Of a DNA stretch of 64,000 nucleotides, positions 24,029 through 32,344 are shown in pieces. The first letter of the stretch is position 1. Each line of letters begins with the position of its first letter. Origin of the DNA: Rubrivirga sp046845755 (GTDB lineage Bacteria > Bacteroidota > Rhodothermia > Rhodothermales > Rubricoccaceae); contig NZ_CP177357.1 of assembly GCF_046845755.1 (NCBI RefSeq), positions 3,720,001 to 3,784,000 on the forward strand, written 5' to 3'. A program made the position numbers and the translations under genes. The notes under the pieces are model-generated. The model was not told the origin of the DNA. It did not search any database and saw nothing but the letters and a program-made list of their open reading frames with translations.

Positions 24029-24640
24029 TCAGCCCGCAACGGAGACGATCGCCTTGTCCGCCCACTCCGCCCCGAGCACGTCGGCCAGCCCCTCGGTCTC
24101 GACGGCCAGGCCGGGCCACGCCGCGTCGAGGGCCGCCCGCTCGTCGCCCAGGTCGCCGCCTTTGAGGCACAGGAGGTCGGCGGCGTCGCTGGCGCGGGCG
24201 CGCTCGTGCCACGCCCACAGCGTCGCGAGGGGTGCCGTGGCGCGGCTGACGGAGCGCGTCGGGGCGGGCCCGTCGTAGGCCTCGGCGCGGCCGTTCCAGG
24301 CCGTCAGGTTGTCGAGGCCGAGGCGCCGGGCGAACAGCTTGACGGCCTCGCTCTTTTTGCCGACCGTGTCGACGGCGACGAACGTCGTCTCGGGGAAGGC
24401 GACCGCGAGGGGGAGGGCCGGCAGGCCGCCGCCGCTGCCCCAGTCGACCACGACGGCGCCGGGCGCGAACGGGCGCGTCGCCAGCGCCAGGCAGTGGCGG
24501 ACGTGGCGTTCGAGGTCGGCCCGGCGGGCGGGCCGGGCCACCAGGTTCACGCGCCGGTTCAGCCGCTCCAGCTCGCCGACGTAGGCGTCGATCGTCGCGC
24601 GCTGGGTGTCGGAGAGGGCGACGGGGAGGTCGGCGATCAT
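24029..24640 (-). CDS. rsmG: 16S rRNA (guanine-527-N7)-methyltransferase
   Basis: 203 residues from the ATG at 24640. RsmG (GidB) methylates G527 of 16S rRNA with S-adenosylmethionine. Visible hallmarks: YVGELERLNRRVNLV near the start, VVDWGSGGGLPALPLAVAFPE (SAM-binding loop; usual DVGSGAGFPGLPLAI), FVAVDTVGKKSEAVK, and later SRATAPLATLWAW. It is 22 bp downstream of mnmG and presumably in the same transcript, an order known from many bacterial chromosomes. Loss of RsmG commonly gives low-level streptomycin resistance in other bacteria. Confidence 0.95.
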   Translation of the reverse strand: MIADLPVALSDTQRATIDAYVGELERLNRRVNLVARPARRADLERHVRHCLALATRPFAPGAVVVDWGSGGGLPALPLAVAFPETTFVAVDTVGKKSEAVKLFARRLGLDNLTAWNGRAEAYDGPAPTRSVSRATAPLATLWAWHERARASDAADLLCLKGGDLGDERAALDAAWPGLAVETEGLADVLGAEWADKAIVSVAG

Positions 24641-24662
24641 CGGGGGTGAGTGGGGCGGTGGC

Positions 24663-26606
24663 CTACGCGTCGCTGGCGACCGGGACGGACGCACCGTCGC
24701 CGCTGGGTGCTCGGAAGCGCTTGAGGAGCACCATCAGCGCCTGCACGTCGGCGGGGGAGACGCCCGAGATGCGCGAGGCCTGCCCGAGTGTGTCGGGGCG
24801 GATGCGGGCCAGCTTCTCGCGCGCCTCCAGCGTGATCGCCGCGACGGGCGCGTAGTCGAAGTCGGCCGGGACGCGCCAGCGCTCCAGGCTCTGCATCTGG
24901 GCCACGAGGTCGCGCTCGCGCTCGACGTAGCCCGCGTAGCGGAGCTCGATCTGGGCCAGCTCGTCGGTCCGCTCCATCCCCGGCCCGGGCGCCACCAAGT
25001 CGGCCTGCCCGGTCGCCGCCAGCAAGTCCGCCAGCTCGACCTGGGGGCGGAGCGCCAGCTTCGCGAGGCGCGTCGGCCGGTCGATGGGCGAGGTGCCGAG
25101 CGACTCGAGGTACCCGTTGACGGCGTCGGGGTGGGCGTTGGTGGACTGGAGCGCGTCGAGCGTCTGCGCGAGCGCGGCCTCTTTCTGATCGAGTCGCCGG
25201 ACGCGCTCGGTGCTGGCGAGGCCGAGCTCGGCGCCGAGCCGCGTCAGGCGGCGGTCGGCGGTGTCCTGGCGCAAGAGCAGCCGGTGCTCGGCACGGGAGG
25301 TAAACATGCGGTACGGCTCGTCGGTGCCCTTGGCGACCAGGTCGTCGATGAGCACGCCGATGTAGGCCTGGTCGCGGCCGAGCACGACGCCCTCGCCGCC
25401 GTCGAGCGACCGCGCGGCGTTGATCCCCGCCAGCAGGCCCTGGGCGGCGGCCTCCTCGTAGCCCGTCGTCCCGTTGATCTGGCCCGCCAGGAAGAGCCCG
25501 CCGACGGCCTTCGTCTCCAGCGTGTAGCGCACCTGGTACGGCGGGACGTAGTCGTACTCGATGGCGTAGCCCGGCCGCAGGACGTGGGCGTGCTCCAGGC
25601 CGGGCACCAAGCGCAGCGCCTTGGTCTGGACGGCCTCAGGGAGCGACGTCGAGAAGCCGTTGACGTAGACCTCGTGCGTGTCGCGGCCCTCGGGCTCGAG
25701 GAAGAGTTGGTGCCGGTCACGGTCGGCGAACCGGTCGATTTTGTCCTCGATGGACGGGCAGTAGCGCGGGCCCTGCCCCTCGATGCGGCCCGTGAACATG
25801 GGCGACTGCTCGAACCCGGTCCGCAGCACGTCGTGGACGGCGGGCGAGGTGTAGGCCAGCCAGCACGAATGCTGGTTGCCGGGGAGCGCGTCCGTGAGGT
25901 GCGAGAAGGGCCGCGGGTCGGGGTCGCCGGGCTGCTCGGTGCAGGCGGCCGTGTCGATGGTGCGGCCGTCGATGCGGGGCGGGGTGCCGGTCTTGAGGCG
26001 GCCAAGCTCGAAGCCGAGCCCTTCGAGCGTGGCGCTGAGCCCAATCGCCGCGCGCGCGCCGGCCCGGCCGCCGCCGAACTGCTGGTCGCCGATCCAGATG
26101 GTCCCGTTGAGGAACGTGCCGGCCGTGATGACGACGGCGCCGGCGGCGATCGCGAGCCCGGTCTGGGTGACGACGCCCGTGACCCGGTGCGGGGCCCCGC
26201 TCGCGGCCGAGTCGCCAGCCGGCTCGGTAAGGAGGTCGACGACTTGGTCCTGGCGCAGGAAGAGGTTCTCGGTCGCCTCGAGCTCGCGGCGGACGGCGGC
26301 GGCGTAGGCGGCGCGGTCGGACTGGCAGCGCGGGCTCCACACGGCGGGGCCCTTGCTCTTGTTGAGCATCCGGAACTGGATGCCGGTCTCGTCGGCGACG
26401 CGGCCCATGAGCCCGCCGAGCGCGTCGATCTCGCGCACGATCTGACCTTTGCCGACGCCGCCGACGGCGGGGTTGCAGGACATCGCGCCGAGCGCGTCCA
26501 GGCTCATCGAGACGAGGAGGGTGCGGGCGCCGAGGCGGGCGGCGGCGTGCGCGGCCTCGGCCCCGGCGTGCCCGCCGCCCACCACGACGACGTCGAATCG
26601 GGTCAC
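24663..26606 (-). CDS. mnmG: tRNA uridine-34 carboxymethylaminomethyl modification enzyme MnmG
   Basis: 647 residues, GTG start. With MnmE it installs the cmnm5 or related group on U34 of tRNAs, using FAD. Motifs: VVVVGGGHAGAEAAHAAARLG, MSCNPAVGGVGKGQIVREID, GIQFRMLNKSKGPAVWSPRCQSD, and GTFLNGTIWIG; the C-terminal helical domain near 550-640 carries YAGYVERE. The length and order are normal. Divergent upstream from a membrane protein gene. Together with rsmG, mnmE, yidC, rnpA and rpmH it forms the classic origin-side group. Confidence 0.97.
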   Translation of the reverse strand: MTRFDVVVVGGGHAGAEAAHAAARLGARTLLVSMSLDALGAMSCNPAVGGVGKGQIVREIDALGGLMGRVADETGIQFRMLNKSKGPAVWSPRCQSDRAAYAAAVRRELEATENLFLRQDQVVDLLTEPAGDSAASGAPHRVTGVVTQTGLAIAAGAVVITAGTFLNGTIWIGDQQFGGGRAGARAAIGLSATLEGLGFELGRLKTGTPPRIDGRTIDTAACTEQPGDPDPRPFSHLTDALPGNQHSCWLAYTSPAVHDVLRTGFEQSPMFTGRIEGQGPRYCPSIEDKIDRFADRDRHQLFLEPEGRDTHEVYVNGFSTSLPEAVQTKALRLVPGLEHAHVLRPGYAIEYDYVPPYQVRYTLETKAVGGLFLAGQINGTTGYEEAAAQGLLAGINAARSLDGGEGVVLGRDQAYIGVLIDDLVAKGTDEPYRMFTSRAEHRLLLRQDTADRRLTRLGAELGLASTERVRRLDQKEAALAQTLDALQSTNAHPDAVNGYLESLGTSPIDRPTRLAKLALRPQVELADLLAATGQADLVAPGPGMERTDELAQIELRYAGYVERERDLVAQMQSLERWRVPADFDYAPVAAITLEAREKLARIRPDTLGQASRISGVSPADVQALMVLLKRFRAPSGDGASVPVASDA

Positions 26607-26734
26607 AGCGGTCTGGGGTCAGCGGTCAGGCGCCAGGATAGGACGGGCAGGCGCGGGCGTCCCCGGATTCGGCGCGAATCGGGCCGCCAGCGGAACGGGG
26701 GGGAGGGCGCCGGGCACGCAATCGCGTGTCAGAC

Positions 26735-26751
26735 ACGGACTGAAAATCCGT
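26735..26751 (+). other. tRNA-Phe-like anticodon arm fragment
   Basis: ACGGA-CTGAAAA-TCCGT forms a perfect 5-bp anticodon stem with a GAA loop exactly like tRNA-Phe. However, no T-arm (TTC-R-A) follows and no matching acceptor stem can be drawn, so this is not called as a tRNA gene. It may be a decayed tRNA or integration remnant in the intergenic space between mnmG and 26817. Confidence 0.35.
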
Positions 26752-26816
26752 CGCGGGTCTTAAGGGTGGGTCGCAGGCAACGCTAACAGGGTTTCACCGC
26801 ACCTGTAGACCCTGGC

Positions 26817-27257
26817 ATGAAGCATTTCGTCGACAACATCGAGCTCTACCTCAGCGGGGCAGGGCTCCTCGTCGTGTGGGCCGCCGCCGCCGTCCTCGCC
26901 CCGCTGGGCATCGGCGTCTGGCAGATCGCGGCCGTGACGGCGCTGGGGGTCAGCGTCTTGCACGGGGCCATCTTCTGGGTCGTCCGCCGCCGCCAGCGGC
27001 GCATCCGTTCGAAGTCGGTCCACGACATCCGCGAGATGCTGCTCGATCAGGTCAAGAACCAGCTGGCCGTGATGCAGATGTGGATCCCCGAGGGGACCGA
27101 GCGGAAGGCCTACGAGGACCAGTTCGACGGGATCAACGAGGCGATCGCCGAGATCGACCAGATGATGGACGGCCTCACGGAGGAGAAGCTGAAGGCGTGG
27201 AAGTCGACGTACCGGAACGCGGCTGCGCACGTCCGCTTCGACCCGTCGATGGCCTGA
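26817..27257 (+). CDS. Membrane protein with C-terminal coiled coil
   Basis: 146 residues. Two hydrophobic helices (about 12-32 and 36-58) end in a very basic stop-transfer RRRQRRIRSKS, followed by a long helix from 66 to about 130 (IREMLLDQVKNQLAVMQM ... INEAIAEIDQMMDGLTEEKL) with heptad spacing. It looks like the membrane and dimerisation half of a sensor but has no kinase domain. The start is the ATG 58 bp after the tRNA-like fragment. Unknown function; convergent with the NTF2-like gene 18 bp away. Confidence 0.75.
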   Translation: MKHFVDNIELYLSGAGLLVVWAAAAVLAPLGIGVWQIAAVTALGVSVLHGAIFWVVRRRQRRIRSKSVHDIREMLLDQVKNQLAVMQMWIPEGTERKAYEDQFDGINEAIAEIDQMMDGLTEEKLKAWKSTYRNAAAHVRFDPSMA

Positions 27258-27275
27258 GCCGGCGCGTCTCGGGGG

Positions 27276-27818
27276 TCACCCTTCGAGGTAGGGCGCCGGG
27301 ATCGGCGTGGCGTCGTCTTCCTGGTGCCAGAAGATGGAGAGGACGTGCCAGCGGCGGCCGTCCCAGAACAGCTGGAACGAGTTGATGCCGCGCGCAAACG
27401 GGGCCTCGGCGGGGTCGAGGCGGCTCTCGTACGTGCTCCAGACGTGGGCGATGGACCCGTAGCGCTCGACGCGCCGGGCGGCCTCGACCTCGTAGAACCC
27501 CTTGCCCTGGAACATCGGGGAGTCGCGGAAGACGGGCCCGACCACCTCGATGTAGTCGTGCGGCGTCATGACGCGAGCGAAGCCGACCCCGTCCGCCCCC
27601 ACGCCCGTCGGGATGAGCCGGGCCTCGGGGTGCATCATCGACAGGAACCGGTCCCAGTCGCGCGCCTCGGTGGCGGGGCCGGAGATCACCGCATAGACCG
27701 ACGAGAGGATGGCGTCGATGGAGGCCACGTCGGCCGGGTCGGCGGCGGGCCAGTCGTCGGTCTGAGCGCTGGCGGCGGCCGAAAGGAGGAGGGCGGCGGC
27801 GAGAAGAACGGCGCGCAT
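27276..27818 (-). CDS. Secreted NTF2-like protein
   Basis: 180 residues with Sec signal MRAVLLAAALLLSAAASAQ. Then a DUF4440/SnoaL-like fold: VASIDAILSSVYAVISGPA, RDWDRFLSMMHPEARL, a beta-rich half with HVWSTYESR and INSFQLFWDGRRWHVLSIFWHQE. Such folds in secreted proteins usually bind or hydrolyse small molecules; no active site can be assigned. It is paralogous in shape, not closely in sequence, to the lipoprotein at 7902-8408. The mnmE gene lies 270 bp upstream with a repeat array between. Confidence 0.78.
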   Translation of the reverse strand: MRAVLLAAALLLSAAASAQTDDWPAADPADVASIDAILSSVYAVISGPATEARDWDRFLSMMHPEARLIPTGVGADGVGFARVMTPHDYIEVVGPVFRDSPMFQGKGFYEVEAARRVERYGSIAHVWSTYESRLDPAEAPFARGINSFQLFWDGRRWHVLSIFWHQEDDATPIPAPYLEG

Positions 27819-27879
27819 GGCGGTCCGGGCATGTGGGGCCTCAGGATAGCGCGCGGCGGGGTGCGCGGCCTGCCGCGAC

Positions 27880-28034
27880 GGCTCCGCGGCGTGTCGAGGG
27901 GGCTCCGCGGCCCTCCAAGACGGCGCCGCGATGCCTTGACCTGACGGCGCGGCAGATCGAGGAGGCTCCGCAGCCCCTCGGGACGGCTCCGCGACGTCTC
28001 GAACTGACAGCGCGGCAGGTTGAAGTGGCTCCGC
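27880..28034. repeat. Intergenic array, 21-bp grid with 63-bp higher order
   Basis: GGCTCCGC (or GGCGCCGC) occurs at 27880, 27901, 27922, 27964, 27985 and 28027, always on a 21-bp grid. The motif GCGCGGCAG at 27948 and 28011 is 63 bp apart, showing a 63-bp unit of three 21-like steps. It fills the gap between mnmE (ends 28086) and the NTF2-like gene (starts 27818). The composition is GC-rich, and open frames in it lack start codons and homologous shape. Confidence 0.75.
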
Positions 28035-28085
28035 GAGGGGCCGAGTCCACTCTGCTGGACACCGAGGACGCGGCGAGCCCGGGCG

Positions 28086-29495
28086 CTACTTGCCGATGCA
28101 GAACTGCGAGAACACGGCGTCGAGCACATCCTCGGTCGTCACGGCGCCGGTCACGAGGCCGAGCTCGTGGAGCGCGGCCCGCAAGTCGAGCGCGAGCGTG
28201 TCGCCGCCGTCGCCGGCGTCGAGCGACGCGCGGGCCCGGCCGACCGCTTGGCGGGCCGCCTCGAGGTGCGCCCGGTGCCGCTCGTTGACGGCGACGAGCC
28301 CGGCGCCGCTGGCGTCGAGGCCGCCGGCGCGGACGGCGTCGAGCAAGCGCTGGCGCAGGCCGTCGAGCGCGGCGGGGTTGGCGAGGGCGTCGCGAGCGGA
28401 GAGGGCGAGGTCGGCCGGGGGCGTCGCAGGGTCGGCGGGAGGCGCCCCGGCCACCAGGTCGGCCTTGTTCGCCACCACGACGACGGGCAGGTCGGGCCGC
28501 CGCGCCGCCAGCCCATCCAAAAAGGCCCGCTCGTCGGCGTCGAGCCCCACGCTCGCGTCGACGACGTACGCCAGCACGTCCGCGCCGTCGATGGCCGCGC
28601 GGGCGCGGCGCGTGCCCTCGGCCTCGATGGCGTCGGCCGTCTCGCGCAGGCCCGCCGTGTCGACGAAGCGGAACCGGAGCCCGCCGATCTCGGCCCCGGC
28701 CTCGACCACGTCGCGCGTCGTCCCCGGCGTGGGGCTGACGATCGCGCGGTCGTCGGCCACGAGCGCGTTGAGAAGCGTCGACTTGCCGGCGTTGGGGCGC
28801 CCGCCGATCACGACGCGGACGCCGTCGCGGACGAGGGCGCCGAGCCGGGCCGTCCCCGCCAGCTCGGCGAGCGCGGCGTCGGCGCGGTCGAGCAGAGCGC
28901 GGAGCTCGGTCCGGTCGGCGAAGGCGACGTCCTCCTCGGCAAAGTCGAGCTCCAGCTCCACGAGGGCGGCCGTCTGGAGGAGCGACTGGCGGACGGTGTC
29001 GACGGCGTCGGACACGCGCCCCCGCAGCGCGCCGACGGCCGCGCGGACGCCGAGCCGGCTCTCGGCCGCGATGAGGTCGGCGACGGCCTCGGCTTGCGCG
29101 AGGTCCAGCTTGCCATTCAAAAAGGCCCGCTGGGTGAACTCGCCGGCCGCCGCCGGCCGGGCGCCCGCTTGATAGAGCGCGCGGAGCACGGCGCCCGCGA
29201 CCGCGTCGCCGCCGTGGCAGGTCACCTCGACCACGTCCTCGCCGGTCGACGAGTGCGGCCCGCGCCAGACCACGCACACGACCTGGTCGATCGGTGTGCC
29301 CTCGCCGTCCGCCAGCCAGCCGACGTGGACCGTTCGGCCCCCGGCGTCCGCCAGAGGGCTCGAGAACCGGCTGGCAACAATCGGCACCGCGTCCGGCCCG
29401 CTGGCGCGGACGACCGCGAGCGCGGCGACCCCGCGCGCCGTCGCGAGTGCGGCGATGGTGGGGGGGCGTGATCCGTGATCCGTGAGGGGCGCCAT
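28086..29495 (-). CDS. mnmE: tRNA modification GTPase MnmE
   Basis: 469 residues from the ATG at 29495. N-terminal tetrahydrofolate-binding domain (PPTIAALATARGVAALAVVR, CHGGDAVAGAVLRAL, AGEFTQRAFLNGKLDLAQAEAVADLIAA is its classic helix); G domain at about 210-370 with GGRPNAGKSTLLN, TPGTTRDVVEA, DTAGLRE and NKAD; C-terminal end VFSQFCIGK, carrying the invariant C(I/V)GK. It partners MnmG in modifying tRNA U34. The N-terminal ten codons overlap a heptamer repeat (LTDHGSR is encoded by it), so ATGs at 29513 or a GTG at 29516 are alternative starts. Downstream of yidC in the same direction. Confidence 0.95.
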   Translation of the reverse strand: MAPLTDHGSRPPTIAALATARGVAALAVVRASGPDAVPIVASRFSSPLADAGGRTVHVGWLADGEGTPIDQVVCVVWRGPHSSTGEDVVEVTCHGGDAVAGAVLRALYQAGARPAAAGEFTQRAFLNGKLDLAQAEAVADLIAAESRLGVRAAVGALRGRVSDAVDTVRQSLLQTAALVELELDFAEEDVAFADRTELRALLDRADAALAELAGTARLGALVRDGVRVVIGGRPNAGKSTLLNALVADDRAIVSPTPGTTRDVVEAGAEIGGLRFRFVDTAGLRETADAIEAEGTRRARAAIDGADVLAYVVDASVGLDADERAFLDGLAARRPDLPVVVVANKADLVAGAPPADPATPPADLALSARDALANPAALDGLRQRLLDAVRAGGLDASGAGLVAVNERHRAHLEAARQAVGRARASLDAGDGGDTLALDLRAALHELGLVTGAVTTEDVLDAVFSQFCIGK

Positions 29496-29527
29496 GCCGG
29501 AGGAGTCACGCATCACGAGTCCCGCAT
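29467..29527. repeat. Heptameric short tandem repeats in inverted order
   Basis: CGTGATC, CGTGATC, CGTGAGG at 29467-29487, and AGTCACG, CATCACG, AGTCCCG at 29504-29524, complementary in part. It covers the yidC-mnmE junction and the first codons of mnmE. Same type as 46015-46080 and 62303-62370. Confidence 0.65.
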
Positions 29528-29534
29528 CGGGCCG

Positions 29535-31454
29535 CTACTTTTTGCCCTTGCCCTTCTTGGAGCCCGCGCGGCCGTTCTGCGCGATCGCCTGCGACGTGAT
29601 CCCGCCCTTGCGGCCCGGCCGGCGCGAGCGCTTGCCCGAGGGCTTCTTGCCGGCCGCCTTGTCGAGCGCCGCCGCCGCCTTGTCGATCTCGGGCGTCTCG
29701 CCGCGCTCGTGCGCCGCGTGCACCTGCTGGTTGACCATCCGCTGCTGGACGATCGAGAAGAGGTTGAACGCGAGGTAGTACAGCGACAGGCCCGACGGGA
29801 AGCGGTTGAAGAACAGGAAGAACATCAGGGGCATCATGTACATGAGCACCTTCTGCTGGCCCCCCGCCATCCCGCTCGACGACGACATCGACAGCCGCAT
29901 TGAGATCACCATCGACGCCGCCATCAGGATCGTGAAGCCGGCCAGGTAATCGCCCACGAAGGGGATCGTGAACGGCAGCGGCAGCACGGGGTCCGGCGCC
30001 GACAAGTCGGCCGCCCACAGGAACGACTCGCCGCGCAGGACGAGCGTCGACTGGAAAAAGCGCCACAGCGCGATGAGCAGCGGGTACTGGAGCAGCATCG
30101 GCAGGCAGCCGCCGAGCGGGTTCACGCCGGCCGTCTTGTAGACGCCCATCATGGCCTCCTGCTGCTTTTGCGGGTCGTCGCCGTACTTCTCCTTGACGGC
30201 GGTCAACTGGGGCTGCAGCTCGCGCATCTTAGCCGCGTTCCGGTAGCTCACTGCCGTCAGCGGCCACAGCAGCAGCTTGATCAGGAGCGCGAAGACGATG
30301 ATCACCAGCCCGTAGCTGGGGATGAACGTCGACAGGAAGGCGAACGTCGGCGCGACCACGTACCGCGCGATCGGGCGGATCATCCAGCCCACCCAGGCGC
30401 CAAAGTCGACGGTGTCGTAGAGCCCGTACTCCGCCAGGCGGCGCAGCTCGAGGGGCCCGAGGTACAAGGTGAACGCGGCGCTCTCACCGGCCGCCAGCCG
30501 GGGCATCTCCAAGCGCGCCGTGTAGTCCTGGGCAAAGCCTGAGTCCGGCTCGTCGGCCTCGCCGACCTGGGTGCCGGTTAGCCGCGCGCCGTCGGTCGCC
30601 GTCTGCGGAATCATCGCGGCGATAAAGAACTTGGTCTTGACGGCCACCCAGTCGACCGAGCCCGTCCGCACCAGGGGCTCTTCCTCGCCCGCCTCGGTCA
30701 GCTTGACCGACTCCGTCTCGCCGCCGGTGCTGACGAACGTGCCGCCCTGCTGGGCCTCGCCGACGGGGTCGGCCTCGGCCAGCGGCAGGGCCCCGTCCCA
30801 GATCAGCTCGTAGCCGCCGCCCTGGCTCAGCAGGTCCGTGCCCGGCGTCGCGATCTGGAAGTCGAGGTCGTACGAGTCGTGCTCGAACCCGTAGACGAAC
30901 CGCAGCCCGCCCGCCCCGACCGGCGCGTCGAAGCGCAGCGTGCCCTCGCCCTCCTCGACGTGCAGCGTGTCGCCCCGGAACACCTCGCCGTCGACGACGG
31001 GCGTGAACGACAAGGCGCGCGTGTCGAGGTACTCGCCCCGCGCGGGGAGGACGCCGAGCGCGAGCGCGCCGGTCGAGTCGGACACCAGCTCGACGGGCTC
31101 GCCGGTCGCCGCGTTGTCGTAGCCGAGCAGCTTGTAGGAGACGAGCGTGCCGCCCTGGGTGGAGAACGTCGCGTGGTAGCGGTCCGTCGCCACGACGAAC
31201 GTCCGCGCGGGGCGGCCCAGGGCCCGGGCGAACGCCGAGTCGGTCGGGGCCGCCAGCGTCTCGGGCTCGGGCGTCTCTGGAACCGCCTCCTCGACGGGGG
31301 CCACCTCTTGGATCGCCGCCAGCGAGTCGGCCGCCGCCTGCTGCGCCTCGATCTGCTCCGGCGAGGGTGCGGTCTGGATCATCCACACCCCCAGGATCAG
31401 GGACATGAGGAGGATGCCGATAAGGGCAGTACGGTCGAGGCCCTGGGGTTCCAC
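29535..31454 (-). CDS. yidC: Membrane protein insertase YidC
   Basis: 639 residues, GTG start. YidC inserts and folds inner-membrane proteins, alone or with Sec. The first helix, LIGILLMSLILGVWMIQ, is followed by a long Ala/Glu-rich linker and a large periplasmic beta domain to about residue 350. The conserved core has five helices: LLIKLLLWPLTAVSYRNAAKM, the coiled loop with LTAVKEKYGDDPQKQQEAMM, NPLGGCLPMLLQYPLLIAL, and LFFNRFPSGLSLYY. The tail is strongly basic (KKPSGKRSRRPGRKGG, KKGKGKK), which binds ribosomes in some relatives. It lies 24 bp from the end of rnpA. yidD, usually between rnpA and yidC, is absent. Confidence 0.97.
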   Translation of the reverse strand: MEPQGLDRTALIGILLMSLILGVWMIQTAPSPEQIEAQQAAADSLAAIQEVAPVEEAVPETPEPETLAAPTDSAFARALGRPARTFVVATDRYHATFSTQGGTLVSYKLLGYDNAATGEPVELVSDSTGALALGVLPARGEYLDTRALSFTPVVDGEVFRGDTLHVEEGEGTLRFDAPVGAGGLRFVYGFEHDSYDLDFQIATPGTDLLSQGGGYELIWDGALPLAEADPVGEAQQGGTFVSTGGETESVKLTEAGEEEPLVRTGSVDWVAVKTKFFIAAMIPQTATDGARLTGTQVGEADEPDSGFAQDYTARLEMPRLAAGESAAFTLYLGPLELRRLAEYGLYDTVDFGAWVGWMIRPIARYVVAPTFAFLSTFIPSYGLVIIVFALLIKLLLWPLTAVSYRNAAKMRELQPQLTAVKEKYGDDPQKQQEAMMGVYKTAGVNPLGGCLPMLLQYPLLIALWRFFQSTLVLRGESFLWAADLSAPDPVLPLPFTIPFVGDYLAGFTILMAASMVISMRLSMSSSSGMAGGQQKVLMYMMPLMFFLFFNRFPSGLSLYYLAFNLFSIVQQRMVNQQVHAAHERGETPEIDKAAAALDKAAGKKPSGKRSRRPGRKGGITSQAIAQNGRAGSKKGKGKK

Positions 31455-31478
31455 AGACTTGGGGGTGGGTCGGGTGCC

Positions 31479-31907
31479 TTACGAGGCGGGGGCGTCCGAG
31501 GGTGCGGGCCGGTCCGCGAGCCGGCCGACGAGCCGGTCGAGGGCGCGCGGCAAGTCGCGGCGGATGGCCGCGGAGGCGTCGTCGTCGCGGCCCCGGTACA
31601 GGGCCATCAGCGTCAGCGCGTCCGGGCGGTCGGCGAACGTCGCCAGCAGCGGCGCTTGGTGCAGGCGGAACGCCTCGCGGAGGTACCGGCGGACGGCCGT
31701 GCGCCGCGCGTTCGTCTGGCGTCGGCCGGGCGCGAACCCGACCTGGACCGGGGCGCCCTCCGTCGCGTCGCGCGGCACCACGCGGTACAGCACGACGATG
31801 GTGCCGGCCTTGGCGCGGCCCACGTCGTCGCGGCCGCGCTCGAAGAGCGGCCGGATCAACCGCCGCCGCTTGAGCCGCCGCGAGCGCGGGAACGCGCCAG
31901 CCCGCAC
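31479..31907 (-). CDS. rnpA: Ribonuclease P protein component
   Basis: 142 residues, GTG start. RnpA is the protein subunit of the ribozyme that matures tRNA 5' ends. Family elements: SRRLKRRRLIRPLFERG near the start, PVQVGFAPGRRQTNARRTAVRRYLREAFRL (the RNR-type basic helix; the usual RNR is ARRTAVRR here). The C-terminal part is longer than in E. coli, ending with a polar tail. It starts 4 bp after the stop of rpmH, as in most bacteria. Confidence 0.93.
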   Translation of the reverse strand: MRAGAFPRSRRLKRRRLIRPLFERGRDDVGRAKAGTIVVLYRVVPRDATEGAPVQVGFAPGRRQTNARRTAVRRYLREAFRLHQAPLLATFADRPDALTLMALYRGRDDDASAAIRRDLPRALDRLVGRLADRPAPSDAPAS

Positions 31908-31911
31908 CGGA

Positions 31912-32067
31912 CTACTTGGAGGCCTTCGAGTCGGAGACCGTGAGGTCGTGGCGGCCCTTGGCGCGGCGGCGCGCCAGGACGTTGCGGCCGTTCTTGGTGG
32001 CCATGCGCGAGCGGAAGCCGTGCTTGTTGGCGCGCTTGCGGCGGCTGGGCTGGTAGGTGCGCTTCAT
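31912..32067 (-). CDS. rpmH: 50S ribosomal protein L34
   Basis: 51 residues, MKRTYQPSRRKRANKHGFRS then RMATKNGRNVLARRRAKGR, almost textbook L34. The C-terminus (DLTVSDSKASK) is a short extension found in this lineage. It heads the rpmH-rnpA-yidC-mnmE series on the minus strand. In many bacteria dnaA lies just beyond rpmH in the opposite direction; here tRNA genes do. Confidence 0.97.
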   Translation of the reverse strand: MKRTYQPSRRKRANKHGFRSRMATKNGRNVLARRRAKGRHDLTVSDSKASK

Positions 32068-32229
32068 AATGGGGCGCCTGGGGCGCTGGCGTCGGCGGGC
32101 GGGCCCGCAGGGATAACACGATCCCGCCGCCGACACGGGACCGTGCTGGCGGCGGAACCGAAAAGATACCCGTCCGGCCCGGGCCCCCCGTGAAGGGCCG
32201 TTGACTTCGCACCGACCGCACGGGCCGTG

Positions 32230-32259
32230 TTGACCGCCGCCGCGCCGATCCCGTACCTT
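32230..32259 (+). promoter_or_regulatory. Promoter of tRNA-Gly
   Basis: TTGACC, 18-bp spacer, TACCTT; start near 32266, three bases before the mature tRNA 5' end. The clearest housekeeping promoter here along with that of blaI. Confidence 0.7.
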
Positions 32260-32268
32260 CGTGGTCCT

Positions 32269-32341
32269 GCGGGAATAGCTCAGTTGGTAGAGCATCAGCT
32301 TCCCAAGCTGAGGGTCGCGGGTTCGAGTCCCGTTTCCCGCT
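32269..32341 (+). tRNA. tRNA-Gly (anticodon CCC)
   Basis: 73 nt. All four stems fold: acceptor GCGGGAA/TTCCCGC, D stem GCTC/GAGC, anticodon stem TCAGC/GCTGA with loop TTCCCAA, T stem GCGGG/CCCGT with TTCGAGT. Discriminator is T, as expected for Gly. CCA is not encoded. The anticodon CCC reads GGG, a common codon in this GC-rich DNA. Confidence 0.97.
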
Positions 32342-32344
32342 CCG

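Noticed and set aside
26700..26760. tRNA-Phe gene
   Set aside because: Only the anticodon arm is present; T-arm and acceptor stem are missing.
27880..28034. CRISPR array
   Set aside because: Units are contiguous, degenerate and lack spacers; no cas genes.
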